Origin: Tatumella ptyseos ATCC 33301
Lineage (GTDB): Bacteria; Pseudomonadota; Gammaproteobacteria; Enterobacterales; Enterobacteriaceae
NCBI RefSeq assembly: GCF_000735525.1
Contig: NZ_JMPR01000034.1
Span: forward strand, 1-51,296
Direction: 5' to 3'
DNA: 51,296 nucleotides
Shown here: one piece after another, positions 1 to 9,900 of the stretch
Layout of the letters: each line of letters opens with the position of its first letter
How positions within the stretch are numbered: the first letter of the stretch is position 1
Made by a program: the position numbers and the translations under genes
Notes under the pieces: model-generated
What the model saw: the letters and a program-made list of their open reading frames with translations, nothing else
Databases searched by the model: none
Told to the model about the DNA's origin: nothing

Positions 1-194
1 AGATCCTTTGCATCCATATCTATAATTGTAAGTTATTATTTGTCTGAAATTCTGCCTGGTGTGTTGTGAGTAAAAGAAAATCGATGAGGTTCATTCTAAA
101 TGACATGCAGGAATAAGTTATCCAGTGTTTTGATGATGAGACAGGTTTAACAGGCAATAAACAAATTACGATTTCAATAGGAAATTTCAAGGCG

Positions 195-244
195 GAGTCC
201 ACCCGGGGTGATTCATTGACATCCTGGGTGGAACTCTTATTAAC
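195..244 (+). promoter_or_regulatory. candidate promoter with inverted repeat upstream of hydrolase
   Basis: A TTGACA -35 box lies at 216-221 with a weak TATTAA-like -10 at 238-243. It is straddled by an imperfect inverted repeat, GAGTCCACCC (195-204) and GGGTGGAACTC (226-236). The repeat overlaps the -35 box, as expected of a repressor operator. The regulator is unknown. Confidence 0.35.
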
Positions 245-270
245 TAATTTAATTAGGCTTGGTGTGAACT

Positions 271-969
271 ATGAAGAATATAATATTTATACATGGCGCA
301 TGGCATGGTGGATGGTGCTGGAAAAAAATTGAACCTTATTTTTCAGACGATGAATATAATGTTTTATTTTTTGATATTCATTCATCAAAAAATCCGGATG
401 ACGATATGAGCTTTGAGGGAAGCATTAATCTTCTGAAGGAAAAAATAGAAAAAATGACTGGCGATGTTATTCTTGTTGCTCACTCAATGGGAGGGATGTA
501 CGCCACTCAAGTATCTGAATACTTTGTCAACAAAATAAGTAAGATTATATATGTAAGTGGTTTTATCCCAAAAGATAATCAGTCGTGTTTAGATCTTGCG
601 TTAAATGATGTTGGGATCGTTAAGTTCGGGCTGATATTTAACGATGCTAAAACACTAGTCACTGTTGATGAGAAAATTATACGGCCTGCATTTTACAATG
701 ATGTGTCAGAAGATGATTATGCATTTTGCCGGGAAAATATCAAACCACAGAACTTTTCCCATTACACCACTAAAGTAAAACTGGCAAGTGATAATTCAAA
801 AAAAACAACCAGGATATTTATTCGATGTATGAGAGACATGGCAATAACCCCAGGATTCCAGACAATTATGGCGTTGGAAAATGGTTGCGATATTTATGAT
901 TTGGATTCCGGGCACTCACCATTTTTATCTAAAGTTAATGAGTTTGTTGATTTAATTAAGAAGTTTTAA
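271..969 (+). CDS. alpha/beta hydrolase, EstC/methylesterase-like
   Basis: This 232-aa protein is an alpha/beta hydrolase of the EstC / plant methylesterase-hydroxynitrile lyase type. The oxyanion-hole motif HGAWHGGWCW is at residues 8-17. The nucleophile elbow AHSMGG puts the catalytic Ser at S72. The family's R-D pair is R188-D189 (MRDMAI) and the catalytic His is H215 in SGHSPF, so the triad looks complete. No signal peptide or membrane segment is seen, so it is probably cytoplasmic. The substrate cannot be told from sequence; family members hydrolyse small esters. The Shine-Dalgarno is weak (GGTG). The gene is markedly AT-rich compared with the rest of the window, which suggests recent acquisition, and it lies outside the tRNA-Asn island next to an IS remnant. 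Confidence 0.85.
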   Translation: MKNIIFIHGAWHGGWCWKKIEPYFSDDEYNVLFFDIHSSKNPDDDMSFEGSINLLKEKIEKMTGDVILVAHSMGGMYATQVSEYFVNKISKIIYVSGFIPKDNQSCLDLALNDVGIVKFGLIFNDAKTLVTVDEKIIRPAFYNDVSEDDYAFCRENIKPQNFSHYTTKVKLASDNSKKTTRIFIRCMRDMAITPGFQTIMALENGCDIYDLDSGHSPFLSKVNEFVDLIKKF

Positions 970-1151
970 TTTATGGTCGGGGTGAATTTACTGCTACCCA
1001 TTAAATTCGGGAGGTTATTATTGTGATAAATGAAAATCTGCTATGTTCTTACGGATTTTATCGGGTAAGTAGGCACTATTAAAAAAAGCAGGTGGCGGTA
1101 AGTTTATTATTTTCTTTTGCTGAAAGAGAAGTAAGACTTTTGGCTTAATGA

Positions 1152-1415
1152 GATATTGTTGAATAAATCGAACTTCTGCTGATCTGAAGGATTAGATCAC
1201 ACATCATGCAGGAATACAGGTCGGCCCCTGGCAAAGCAGAAGTTCAATATCACCAACCGGCGAAACTACAATCAAGCTCTTATTAACATTGATGCCATCA
1301 TTTTGTGGCTGGGTGATAACGTGATTCAGGCATGGTGTAAGCAGGCAGTTCCGGTACCGTATGTGCCCTGAATAAAATGACGAAGACAGATGTGCCAGAA
1401 AGCATGAGTGATAGG
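1152..1415 (+). mobile_element. IS903-type (IS5 family) insertion sequence remnant with internal deletion
   Basis: A left-end-like inverted repeat (ATTGTTGAATAAATC, 1155-1169) is followed by the start of an IS903-type transposase. From 1228 it reads AKQKFNIT..YNQALIN..WLGDNVIQAW. At about 1365 the frame changes and the sequence jumps to the last residues of the same transposase (ALNKMTKTDVPES, 1365-1403). Most of the transposase and the right inverted repeat are therefore missing. The element is dead and abuts the displaced tRNA-Asn terminator. Confidence 0.75.
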
Positions 1416-1437
1416 ATTCGCAGAGAGGCAGAAAAGC

Positions 1438-1471
1438 AAAAAACCCGCCTAAGTTTCCTTAAGCGGGTTTC
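1438..1471 (-). terminator. tRNA-Asn terminator, displaced by the island
   Basis: On the minus strand the hairpin AAACCCGC-TTAAG / CTTA-GCGGGTTT is followed by TTTTTTGC, an intrinsic terminator. It sits directly after the copy of the tRNA-Asn 3' end at 1473-1494. It was therefore most likely the native terminator of the tRNA gene, now about 18.4 kb away at the far end of the island. Confidence 0.75.
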
Positions 1472-1472
1472 T

Positions 1473-1494
1473 GAAATTTGGCTCCTCTGACTGG
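1473..1494 (-). other. att site, distal end of tRNA-Asn island (22-bp direct repeat)
   Basis: These 22 bases are identical to 19822-19843. They comprise the last bases of tRNA-Asn including the CCA end, plus six bases after it (core on the plus strand: TTTGGCTCCTCTGACTGG). They mark the distal junction of the integrated element; identity is lost immediately beyond. Confidence 0.85.
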
Positions 1495-1554
1495 GATCGC
1501 CTTTGTCATTAAATGATTGTTTATCAAGCTAAAACAAAAATTTTAGTTTGTCAA

Positions 1555-1575
1555 GACCACCAAGTTGACCACCAA
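1555..1575 (+). promoter_or_regulatory. candidate integrase arm-type sites (left end)
   Basis: GACCACCAA occurs twice here (1555-1563 and 1567-1575) and once at the integrase end (19709-19717). Short direct repeats near both att cores are typical of arm-type sites bound by P4-type integrases. This is a positional inference. Confidence 0.35.
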
Positions 1576-1656
1576 TTATTGGTCTAACTTTTCCTTCATG
1601 TAATCAAGTCGAGTACTATAGCTATCATACTTAAATATGAAGCAAGTGAGCGAGCT

Positions 1657-4600
1657 ATGCCTAGCGTATTTCAGATAGATCAAACAATTATAAAATCACT
1701 TGATGACAAAATAGCTCGTGAATTGATAGCAAGGCTGTGTCGTGCTGAGCTCCGAAAGCAATCACTTCCTGATTCCTGTGTTACTTGGGGTGGTGATCAA
1801 CGGGCTAAAGATGGTGGTGTTGATGTCAGGGTTGATTGTGCGACCACGTTAATTTCTCCTAATTTTATCAAAGCAAGTCAGACCATATTTCAGGTTAAAG
1901 CCGAAAAGTTTCCTCCAGCAAAAATTACGAAAGAAATGGCGCCTTGTGGAGATATTCGCGCTATTTTCCATGAAATTAGTCAGGTTTCAGGTGCTTATGT
2001 CATTGTCTCAACGAAAGATGATATTTCGGATGAAGGATTGCGAACGCGTAGAAACGCAATTCAGGAATGTTTAGCACAGCATGGGTTTATCTCATCTGTT
2101 ACGTTTGATTTTTATGATAGCCGCCGAGTCGCTGATTGGGTTGAAGAACATCCGTCGGTAATGACATGGCTGCGATACTGTATCAATCAGCCGCTGCGTG
2201 GATGGCGTCCTTATGGGCCGTGGGCGTATGACGAAGAAAACGTTGAAGCTGAATATTTGCTTGATGATAAAACCCGCGTATTTATGCCTGATAAAGATGA
2301 AGGTAGTAATGTTTCCGAAACGATTTCGACATTGCGTAATCAATTGGGCAGCTATGGAACTGCCTCGATTCGAATCGTTGGATTATCGGGCGTGGGTAAA
2401 ACAAGGCTTGTTCAGGCGCTTTTTGATACGAGAGTATGTCCGGATACAGTTTGTCCCCACAGAGATCATGTCGTTTATACCGATTTAGGGGATGAGCCAA
2501 ATCCAGCGCCACAAATTATGCTGGAACAATTAGTGGGTATCGATTCTGGTACCATTGTTATAGTGGATAACTGCGGTATTGTGACACATAACAAGCTTAC
2601 TGGTTATCTCAAGAACAAAACGGTCAATATTAAACTTATTACAATTGAATATGACATTCAGGACGATATACCAGAAAAAACATCATGCTATAGACTGGAA
2701 GGTACGACACCGGAGGTTATTTTTAGTCTTTTAAAGAAAAAATTTCCTCAGCTCTCAACTAATGATATCGAACGGATTGTTGATTTTTCTGATGGTAATG
2801 CTCGTGTTGCTTTTGCTTTGGCATCTACTGTTGAATCTGGAAACGACTTATCCCAGCTACGAGAAAGGGAACTATTCGAAAGACTTTTTCGGCAAAAGAA
2901 TGACCATGATGATAGCTTGCTGAGATGTGCTGAAGCTGCCAGTATTCTGTATTCATTTGATGGCGAGGATTTATCAAATAACGGCGAACTGGCTAAGTTG
3001 GCAGGACTGGCCGAGGTAAGTCCGTTAACGTTTTCAAGACACATGGTTGAACTGAAACGTAGAGGTTTATTACAATCGCGGGCGGAATGGCGAGCGCTTT
3101 TACCTCATGCCGTGGCGAATAGATTGGTAGTGCGGGTTTTGGAAACGGTTCCTGCTGAACATTTGATTCAGGTATTCATAGAACAGGGCAGTAAGCGTAT
3201 TGCACGATCGTTTACCCGACGACTTTCATTTCTGCATAATTGTCAGGAAGCCGTGAAAATAGCGGAAAAGATGCTGTCAGCTTCTGGCTATCTTGGTGAT
3301 TTTTCAAAACTCGGGTCTTATGAGGAACAGATGGTTGCGAATTTGGCTCCAGTTAATCCGTCTGTCACCCTTGATGTAATTTCCCGGCTGTGTGATGAGT
3401 CAACTTCAGAGACTCATGAGGACAGTTCCAGAGAATATTTTGCACGTTTGGCCAAGTCTATTGCGTATGAAACTCTATATTTTAATGATGCTGTTTTGAT
3501 ACTAAAAAAGCTTTACCTCTCTGAGTTAAACGAGAAAAAAAAGAAAGAAATAAGAGAAATAATATCATCACTTTTTTTCTGTCATTTATCAGGAACAGAA
3601 GTTGGACCGATTGAACGCCTAGGTGTTGTGAATAATTTTCTGAGTAGTACCAATAAAGCTGAGTATGAGTTGGGTATCGATTTGTTGATCACCGGTCTAA
3701 AAACGCAGGGCTTTAATGCTCATTACAGTTTCAGTTTTGGCGCCAGAAGTCGAGATTACGGTTGGTCCCCTAAGTCTGAAAAAGATTTTGTATTATGGTT
3801 TTGTACTTGGTTTGAACGGGCGCTCTCAATTGGCGAGCAAATTTCCGTTGACGGAAAAAGAGTTAGAGAGGAGATCAGCAAATCTTTACGTGTCGTATGG
3901 GGTGTATCCAAAATTGAAACTATGCTAATCCATCTGGCAGAAAAATTTCGAATAATTGATGGTTGGCCGGAAGCGTGGCTACTATCAAAAGTGTTATTAA
4001 AAAATGGGAACAATACATGGTCTGATGAATCGTTAGAAAATCTGAAAAAATTCGAGATGATTCTCAGGCCTGATGACCTTATATCTGAAGTCAGAGCCAG
4101 AATTATCGCCAGAGGGGGGATGGTCGAACACCTTGAAGAGGGAATGAACAACCTTTCCTATGAAGAAAAACGAATTTTATGTACCAAGAACACAGAGCTT
4201 TTAGGTTTAAGGTTAGCTGAGGATAAGGCTATCTTAAAACAGCTACTGCCCGAATTATGCGAACATAATAAAAGCGGTTTATATGATTTTGGGCTAGGAA
4301 TTGGAAAGTCTGGCTGTGATGTTGATTGGATATTACAGGAAATAAGAGTTTATTTAGCCAATGACAATAATGGGCAGGTTAACTTAAGCCTATTAAAAGG
4401 GATTATTAATAACTGGAAAGCTCGGGCTATGTTTGAAGTTGAGGGATTTCTAGACAGCGCCGTCTATGATTCAGTATGGAACAAACGATTTGTTGAAATT
4501 CAAGGAGTGACATTTCTTAATGCAAATGCATTTAAACGTTTATGCTATATATTAGAATTGGGTGAGTGTCCATCGTACCAATTTTCATATCTTGTAAATG

Positions 4601-5499
4601 TGGGGGCTGATAATTATTTCACTGTAGCACAAATTGAGATAATACTTCGTAAGTTATGTTTAAAGCAAGACAATGCTGGCACTATTTCAGCTTTAAATAT
4701 TTTATTTATTATAGTTCATAATGCAAAAAAACATGACCCAAAATATAAGCTTGAACTGGTGATATCCATAGGTAATTTTTTATCGTGCATGGACTGGGGG
4801 AAAGTTGACCGGGATGACGCCATGATGTCTCATGACGTTTGTGAAATGCTCCATTTTTTCTTAACTGATAAAAATTCAGAAAGTTTCATTGCTGATATAT
4901 TGAATAGAATGATGTCTACTATATCAAGTTGCTGGTATCGTTTTGATGAAACGCTAAAAAACGCAATAAGAACGTTCTTTAAACATTACCCAGCATTGTC
5001 ATTAGATATAATATGTAAGCCTGATGAAGATGGACTGTATGGCATTGCAAGCGAACTCACTTCAGCATCTTTGATAGAAAGAGAACAAGGCGGTGCTCTG
5101 GAGTCAGTCTCGGCTAAAATTCTTATTGAATGGTGCAATAAAGATAAACATCCTGAATCCCGTCTGGAATTTGTTGCTGATGGATGTAAGTTAATTGAAT
5201 CACACAAGGATGGTGATAGATATATATCTGAAACAGCCATCAAGATCCTGGAATTTTCTTCAAATAAATCTAAAATAATATCGTGCTTTATTGGGCGTTT
5301 TTTCCCCAGTTCATGGTCTGGGTCATTGGCAAATATTTTGGAGTCATACTTACCATTACTTGACGATTTTGTCATTGCAGGTGATGAAATCACTAACTCA
5401 GCAGTTGAAGAAGCAAAAAATAAATTAATAACATGGGTGGCTTTAGAAAGGCGTAGTGAATACGAGAGAAACAACAGCCAGAATCTTAGCTTTGAATAA
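1657..5499 (+). CDS. PD-(D/E)XK nuclease - STAND NTPase, Avs-like defence protein
   Basis: This 1280-aa protein has three regions. Residues 1-~180 look like a restriction-endonuclease fold, with GGVDV (D56) and QVK (Q79, K81) as the D...(E/Q)xK signature. Residues ~235-400 form a P-loop NTPase with Walker A GLSGVGKT (242-249) and Walker B IVIVDN (D304). The remaining ~880 residues are predominantly helical, like HEAT/TPR repeats. This order (nuclease, STAND NTPase, repeat sensor) is that of Avs/AVAST proteins, which detect phage proteins and activate an effector domain. I cannot assign an Avs subtype from sequence alone. A weak SD (AGTGAG) precedes the ATG. The gene is AT-rich, is the first of the island, and converges on the minus-strand operon with only 13 bp between stops. 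Confidence 0.75.
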   Translation: MPSVFQIDQTIIKSLDDKIARELIARLCRAELRKQSLPDSCVTWGGDQRAKDGGVDVRVDCATTLISPNFIKASQTIFQVKAEKFPPAKITKEMAPCGDIRAIFHEISQVSGAYVIVSTKDDISDEGLRTRRNAIQECLAQHGFISSVTFDFYDSRRVADWVEEHPSVMTWLRYCINQPLRGWRPYGPWAYDEENVEAEYLLDDKTRVFMPDKDEGSNVSETISTLRNQLGSYGTASIRIVGLSGVGKTRLVQALFDTRVCPDTVCPHRDHVVYTDLGDEPNPAPQIMLEQLVGIDSGTIVIVDNCGIVTHNKLTGYLKNKTVNIKLITIEYDIQDDIPEKTSCYRLEGTTPEVIFSLLKKKFPQLSTNDIERIVDFSDGNARVAFALASTVESGNDLSQLRERELFERLFRQKNDHDDSLLRCAEAASILYSFDGEDLSNNGELAKLAGLAEVSPLTFSRHMVELKRRGLLQSRAEWRALLPHAVANRLVVRVLETVPAEHLIQVFIEQGSKRIARSFTRRLSFLHNCQEAVKIAEKMLSASGYLGDFSKLGSYEEQMVANLAPVNPSVTLDVISRLCDESTSETHEDSSREYFARLAKSIAYETLYFNDAVLILKKLYLSELNEKKKKEIREIISSLFFCHLSGTEVGPIERLGVVNNFLSSTNKAEYELGIDLLITGLKTQGFNAHYSFSFGARSRDYGWSPKSEKDFVLWFCTWFERALSIGEQISVDGKRVREEISKSLRVVWGVSKIETMLIHLAEKFRIIDGWPEAWLLSKVLLKNGNNTWSDESLENLKKFEMILRPDDLISEVRARIIARGGMVEHLEEGMNNLSYEEKRILCTKNTELLGLRLAEDKAILKQLLPELCEHNKSGLYDFGLGIGKSGCDVDWILQEIRVYLANDNNGQVNLSLLKGIINNWKARAMFEVEGFLDSAVYDSVWNKRFVEIQGVTFLNANAFKRLCYILELGECPSYQFSYLVNVGADNYFTVAQIEIILRKLCLKQDNAGTISALNILFIIVHNAKKHDPKYKLELVISIGNFLSCMDWGKVDRDDAMMSHDVCEMLHFFLTDKNSESFIADILNRMMSTISSCWYRFDETLKNAIRTFFKHYPALSLDIICKPDEDGLYGIASELTSASLIEREQGGALESVSAKILIEWCNKDKHPESRLEFVADGCKLIESHKDGDRYISETAIKILEFSSNKSKIISCFIGRFFPSSWSGSLANILESYLPLLDDFVIAGDEITNSAVEEAKNKLITWVALERRSEYERNNSQNLSFE

Positions 5500-5512
5500 T
5501 AAAGCGCGCATA

Positions 5513-6112
5513 TTATTTACCACAGGGCAACTTTTCTTGTTCCGTCGGTGACCAGCATAAGTTGAGGTAGTGACATGTCTGACAACAGACTCTTTCATCA
5601 ATTTGTAAAATATGACATTTGCTGTTTCTACGATCGTACACAACTTGATGAGCGCAATGATGTATTTCCTTATCGGTAAAGATAACTTTAAGATCGGTAG
5701 AGCGAATACTAATAGCGGAAATCTCAATGGCACAATTCTCAGAATGGCATTGTTCCCATGAATGAAAACGGCATGAATCTATCAATGGGCTATTACGAAG
5801 ATAATGATTTTCGGTCCCTGTAACTACCAACCATTCAGTATGATAGTTTTTTATGTTTTTGACCATCAAAGGGAAATTATTTGTAGTCGAAGATGCTGAT
5901 GGAAAGCCCGGAAAATCTTCAACAGAGGAAACCGTTAGTCTGCGGCCTAACTCTTCTTCGCAGGTAGTATGAAGTTCCTGAAAGCAAGCTGTAATAGAAT
6001 CTAAATGCGTCGTGAGATCGCCTGCATCTGTAGCGCAATTTTGGGTGTATTCGAGCGTGTAATGCTCCCCGTGTAATGCTCCCCTTTGTTTGCTACAACA
6101 GCTAAAACGCCA
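5513..6112 (-). pseudogene. displaced 3' part of the HsdR_N-like nuclease gene (frameshifted)
   Basis: An open frame runs from 6112 to a stop at 5513 without a convincing start of its own. If one copy of the 14-bp tandem repeat at 6057-6084 is removed, the upstream nuclease gene reads straight into this frame (GEHYT then LEYTQNC) and gains about 170 residues. This part is rich in Cys and His, with pairs such as CHSENC, HHC, CCQTC and NLC, suggesting a zinc-binding C-terminal domain. It is probably untranslated unless the duplication reverts or ribosomes shift frame. An alternative is a separate small protein from TTG 5869 (118 aa) or the ATG codon just after it, but no SD supports that. Confidence 0.7.
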
Positions 6113-6954
6113 TCATGGCGTTGCAGAATGAGTACCGGATAAATCAATACTTGTGGTTTTACTCTAAAAAGTCGGCTGCCTGTTTCTTCGTAATGAACGT
6201 GTAGGCCATAAAATGCAGAGTTCAATGAATTAATATCAACATATTCTTTTATTTGCGCAGGGCGCAAAGGAAACGGAATTTCTTGTGCCAGTACTGAACA
6301 GTGTAAAAGATTAAACAAAGCATCGACATCGCTTTTGTATGTTTCCAGCTTGAAAACTTTAATATCGCTTGTACTTACTCTGCCATCAACAAACGTTAGA
6401 ACAGGGTTTGTAAATACTACCGTCCATTGCCCACTGGAGAGAACAGCACAAGGGGGGTTATGCTCGTATTCCTTTTTCATGGTACACACGTAACCCATGA
6501 TCTGTTTCAGATAGTCATGCCATTGTTTTGTAACAGGTGATTCATCTTCAGGCTTATCATCCAGAATATGGCGGATTGCGGCGGCAATAAGATCGTCGTC
6601 CGTGGCTCTCGTTTCGGGATTACGGGCGGAAACAAAAGGTTTATCCCAGGCTTTTGCTTCAAAAATCATTAAAGGTGCTTTTGTTTCTTCCTTTAAGCCA
6701 AGGTAATCCATAAAGCGTGTCGTTTCGGCCTTTATTCTGGCTTCTTCCGCCACATTACCTTTTGCACCCAGACGCCAACCCAGAATTGTCAATAGACGAT
6801 CGAAGAACAGGATGCGCGTATGATGTTCAAGCAGCGTTTTCTTGCTCTCTTTCGAATAGGGATCAAGATCCTCATTTTCAAGAGACTGTGTCATATCCTC
6901 AATTAATGTGGATAGATCTCCACGAAACTGATTACGCAATTGATGTTCGTTCAC
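6001..6954 (-). CDS. HsdR_N-like PD-(D/E)XK nuclease domain protein, truncated by frameshift
   Basis: Third gene of the operon, 317 aa from a GTG at 6954. It resembles the N-terminal nuclease domain of type I restriction HsdR subunits: a helical start, LLTILGW, then a D (RFMDYLG, D83) and EAK (IFEAKAW, E99 and K101) forming the PD-(D/E)XK core. The GTG overlaps the upstream stop as GTGA, the usual sign of translational coupling, with a weak GGA ahead. A TTG at 7002 would add 16 residues but overlaps the neighbour by 52 bp and is less likely. The gene ends early because of a 14-bp tandem duplication at 6057-6084. Without it the protein would be about 475 aa. The nuclease core itself is intact, so the short form might retain activity. 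Confidence 0.75.
   Translation of the reverse strand: MNEHQLRNQFRGDLSTLIEDMTQSLENEDLDPYSKESKKTLLEHHTRILFFDRLLTILGWRLGAKGNVAEEARIKAETTRFMDYLGLKEETKAPLMIFEAKAWDKPFVSARNPETRATDDDLIAAAIRHILDDKPEDESPVTKQWHDYLKQIMGYVCTMKKEYEHNPPCAVLSSGQWTVVFTNPVLTFVDGRVSTSDIKVFKLETYKSDVDALFNLLHCSVLAQEIPFPLRPAQIKEYVDINSLNSAFYGLHVHYEETGSRLFRVKPQVLIYPVLILQRHDGVLAVVANKGEHYTGSITRSNTPKIALQMQAISRRI
6057..6084. repeat. 14-bp tandem duplication causing a frameshift
   Basis: GTGTAATGCTCCCC is present twice head to tail (6057-6070 and 6071-6084). Fourteen is not a multiple of three, so the duplication shifts the minus-strand nuclease gene into a frame that stops at 6001. Removing one unit joins the gene to the open frame down to 5513. 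Exact short tandem duplications can revert by slippage. Confidence 0.9.
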
Positions 6955-9900
6955 TGAATCAATTCCGGCAGCCGGTAAAGCAGGCGTCTGGCTGCGGGCC
7001 AACCGGCTGCCAGAAAAATATCCAGACTCTCTATCAAACGAGCTCGTCTGTTCTCATCTTCAAAGATGGTTTTATGATCGGCAAGAAACACGCCCATCAT
7101 TTTTACCAATTGTTCCATTCCCAGCGTTTCGTTCTGGAAACCGGATTTTTCTGCATGACTTAACGCATGAGCCATCAGATCGAAACATTTGGCAGGATCG
7201 ACAGGAACAAGCGTTTCAAGCAACTCCAGAAGATAATAAACAGTATGTGGCGAGCTGCAATCACCAATACGGCGCATGTGTAATTCAGTTTCGTTCAGAA
7301 ATTGCTTAAGTTCTTCATATTCTAATGATGTCTTGTCAGAATTATGCTTCCCTTCACAAGCGAAACGAAGTTGTAGACATGCCCTGTCTATAATCGCAAA
7401 GCAGTGTTTTACGTTTTCCCTTTCGGCCTCTGTCAGGTCAGTATGGGGGGAGTATTGTTCCAGTTTTTTACCAGCAGCATCAATAATGCTATAGGCCATA
7501 TCCAGCGCCCGATGCCTGACTTCTGTATCCTTCAGTTTACTTTGTCTGGCAAGGCCAAAAACAAATCCTTCTCTTAATGTAAACAGGACTTGATTAAGCT
7601 CATCATGATAAACGGTGGGTTCGGTAATCCAGCCCTGGAGAATATGGTACGATTCTCTGACTTCATGGACTCCCCAGAGAATTGCCAAATCGCCGCTGAC
7701 CAGAGTACGAATACGTTTCTGGCGTTCGGGATGGTCATTAAAACGCCCCAATAGCTTCTGAATAAGGCAGAAAGAACGGGTTGGCTCGGTATGTAACAGA
7801 TTTCTTATTCCATCCCCAACCGTATGCTCTATTACACCGGTATTGGTTTCCTGCTCCAGCCGTTCACTCAGGTAACGCCATACGCTATCCCGATCGACAT
7901 CCCACAGCCGTAGCAGCCGTACTGATGCCTGTAATCGAACGGCCGGATGAGGATCAATCAACATTCTTTCAATATCTGGTTTCAGTCGCTCATACAGATC
8001 GGGGCGTAATGGAACAACATCGAGAATAATCTGTGCAGCATCAATCCTCGGTACAGGTGAGCCCCAGCTAACACTATCTTCAAAGTTTTCTTCTGTATCT
8101 TCATTCAGGATTGGATCAGTTGCACAGGAAGCGAGATGTACTAAATCTAAAAAATGAGATGTCAGTTTATCAGCCCGATCGTCGTCTAGCGGAGGCAGCA
8201 ATTTCTGTTCAACAGCAGCAGCGCAGGCCCGGACAATGACATCCTCAGCGGTTGTACGCACATAGGTATGGGCGTGTTCCAGATTGAGCTGCTCATGAAG
8301 CGGTTCGAGAATGCTAAAAACATCCTCCAGCGATAATTCGGATGAAAGCGTGTTATTCGTTGTTAAACCCAACGCAGTTTTAGCGGTTTTGACCGCGTTG
8401 ATAAGAGTGATGTTGTCCGGTTCGTTCCGATCCAGACCATCGATAAAATCGTAAGGTATATCGGTGCTGACTGTAACGGGGGAAATGTTGAAAAGCCTCT
8501 TATTACCAGCTGTTTCACCATCCCTTGGGGTGTTCTTCAGGAAATTTCTGGCTTGTACAGTCTGAAGATTCTCTGAACCAATTGTACTGAAAAGGCGGTA
8601 CAACAAACTGGTTTTTGCTTTCTCAGGGTAAACATAATCAGAGAGGTCATACTGAAAGGCGGAATTTTCCAGTTCTCGCCGCTCATGCTCTGAACGATGC
8701 GTAATTCCCATAGCGACCAGATCGATAGCGTCTTTACGGGTATCTTCATTTTGGATAAATGCTTCTTGTGCAGCAACAGGCCAGAGAAAATCAATCAGGC
8801 CATCATTGCGTCTATTTGCAGCCAGAAAGATTCTGGCCCAGAAAATTGCCAGCGAAGCTTTTTCACAGATAAGTCTTGCCAGAACGAGCGCGTCGGGTTC
8901 GGGCGCGCTTTGCAAGCGCTGAAATAATTTTTTAACCAGTACCTCTCCGTCATGAGCATGTTTACCATCAGGATCGTGCGCCCAGATATAGCTGCGATCG
9001 GCCTTAAGGTAAATATCATGCCCAAGAACGGGCACATGCATCACAGGTGTATCTAAGGGATGACGTCGAGCAACATACCCGCTTATTGCGCGCACTGCGG
9101 CATCCACAGCTAGACTAGGATATTGTTCGAGAAAACGGGAGAAATATTCTCCAAGTGAATAACGAGCCGATTCATAATCTTGTCGGGCATTTGACCTCAG
9201 AGGCAGGATTCGGCTGTTTCCCAGCGTTGTTTCCCGTTCTTCTGTGACATCATGGGTATAGACAAACTCGAATACGTTAACTACAAACTCAGGCGCACAA
9301 TCTCCGATTTTCTTAATGTTGTAACAGAGCACGGGGATCTCTTCTGAACCAAAGCGTTGGAGACGTTCGGAAGAAATAAGCTGCTCCAGTAAATGGCAGG
9401 ATGCCTGCACATCGGTATTGATAGTATCTGTAACGAGAAGAATAGCGCTTCTGACAAAATAATCTGGTTCACTCAGCGCAAGGGCGTAGGAAAACACAGC
9501 GCGACTGGCTGTCCCCAGCATATTGCATAAGGGTTTATCGGTAACTCGCTTGATAAGCGGGTACAACAGAAAGCGTAATGTTTCTGCGACCTTATGTACC
9601 TGGGGCGTCAGCGCTGCTACCAGATATACCCATGGAAGAGCTACAACCTCTTTTTCATCTTCAAAACGTATTGCCAGCGCTCCGCAGATATGACTGAGCG
9701 TGGTTATCATCTTCTCATCATCGGCAGCCACTCGTTCAGCAAGCCAGAGCAGGTCATGTTGAGCAGTGGGATAATCTGCCGCAATCCGACCCGCCGAACT
9801 ACGAATGATAGGATCGCCATCTTTGTCGTTGACCAGATAACTCACTGCCTGCCAGAAACGGTAATGGTTATTGTCATAACTCCAGATTTCCTGAAGTACA

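Noticed and set aside
1023-1082. 19-codon frame from GTG 1023 behind a GGAGG
   Set aside because: Good SD but too short to support; could be the stub of a lost gene.
6955-7002. TTG start at 7002 for the HsdR_N-like gene
   Set aside because: It would overlap the upstream gene by 52 bp; the GTG at 6954 overlapping as GTGA is a better coupled start.
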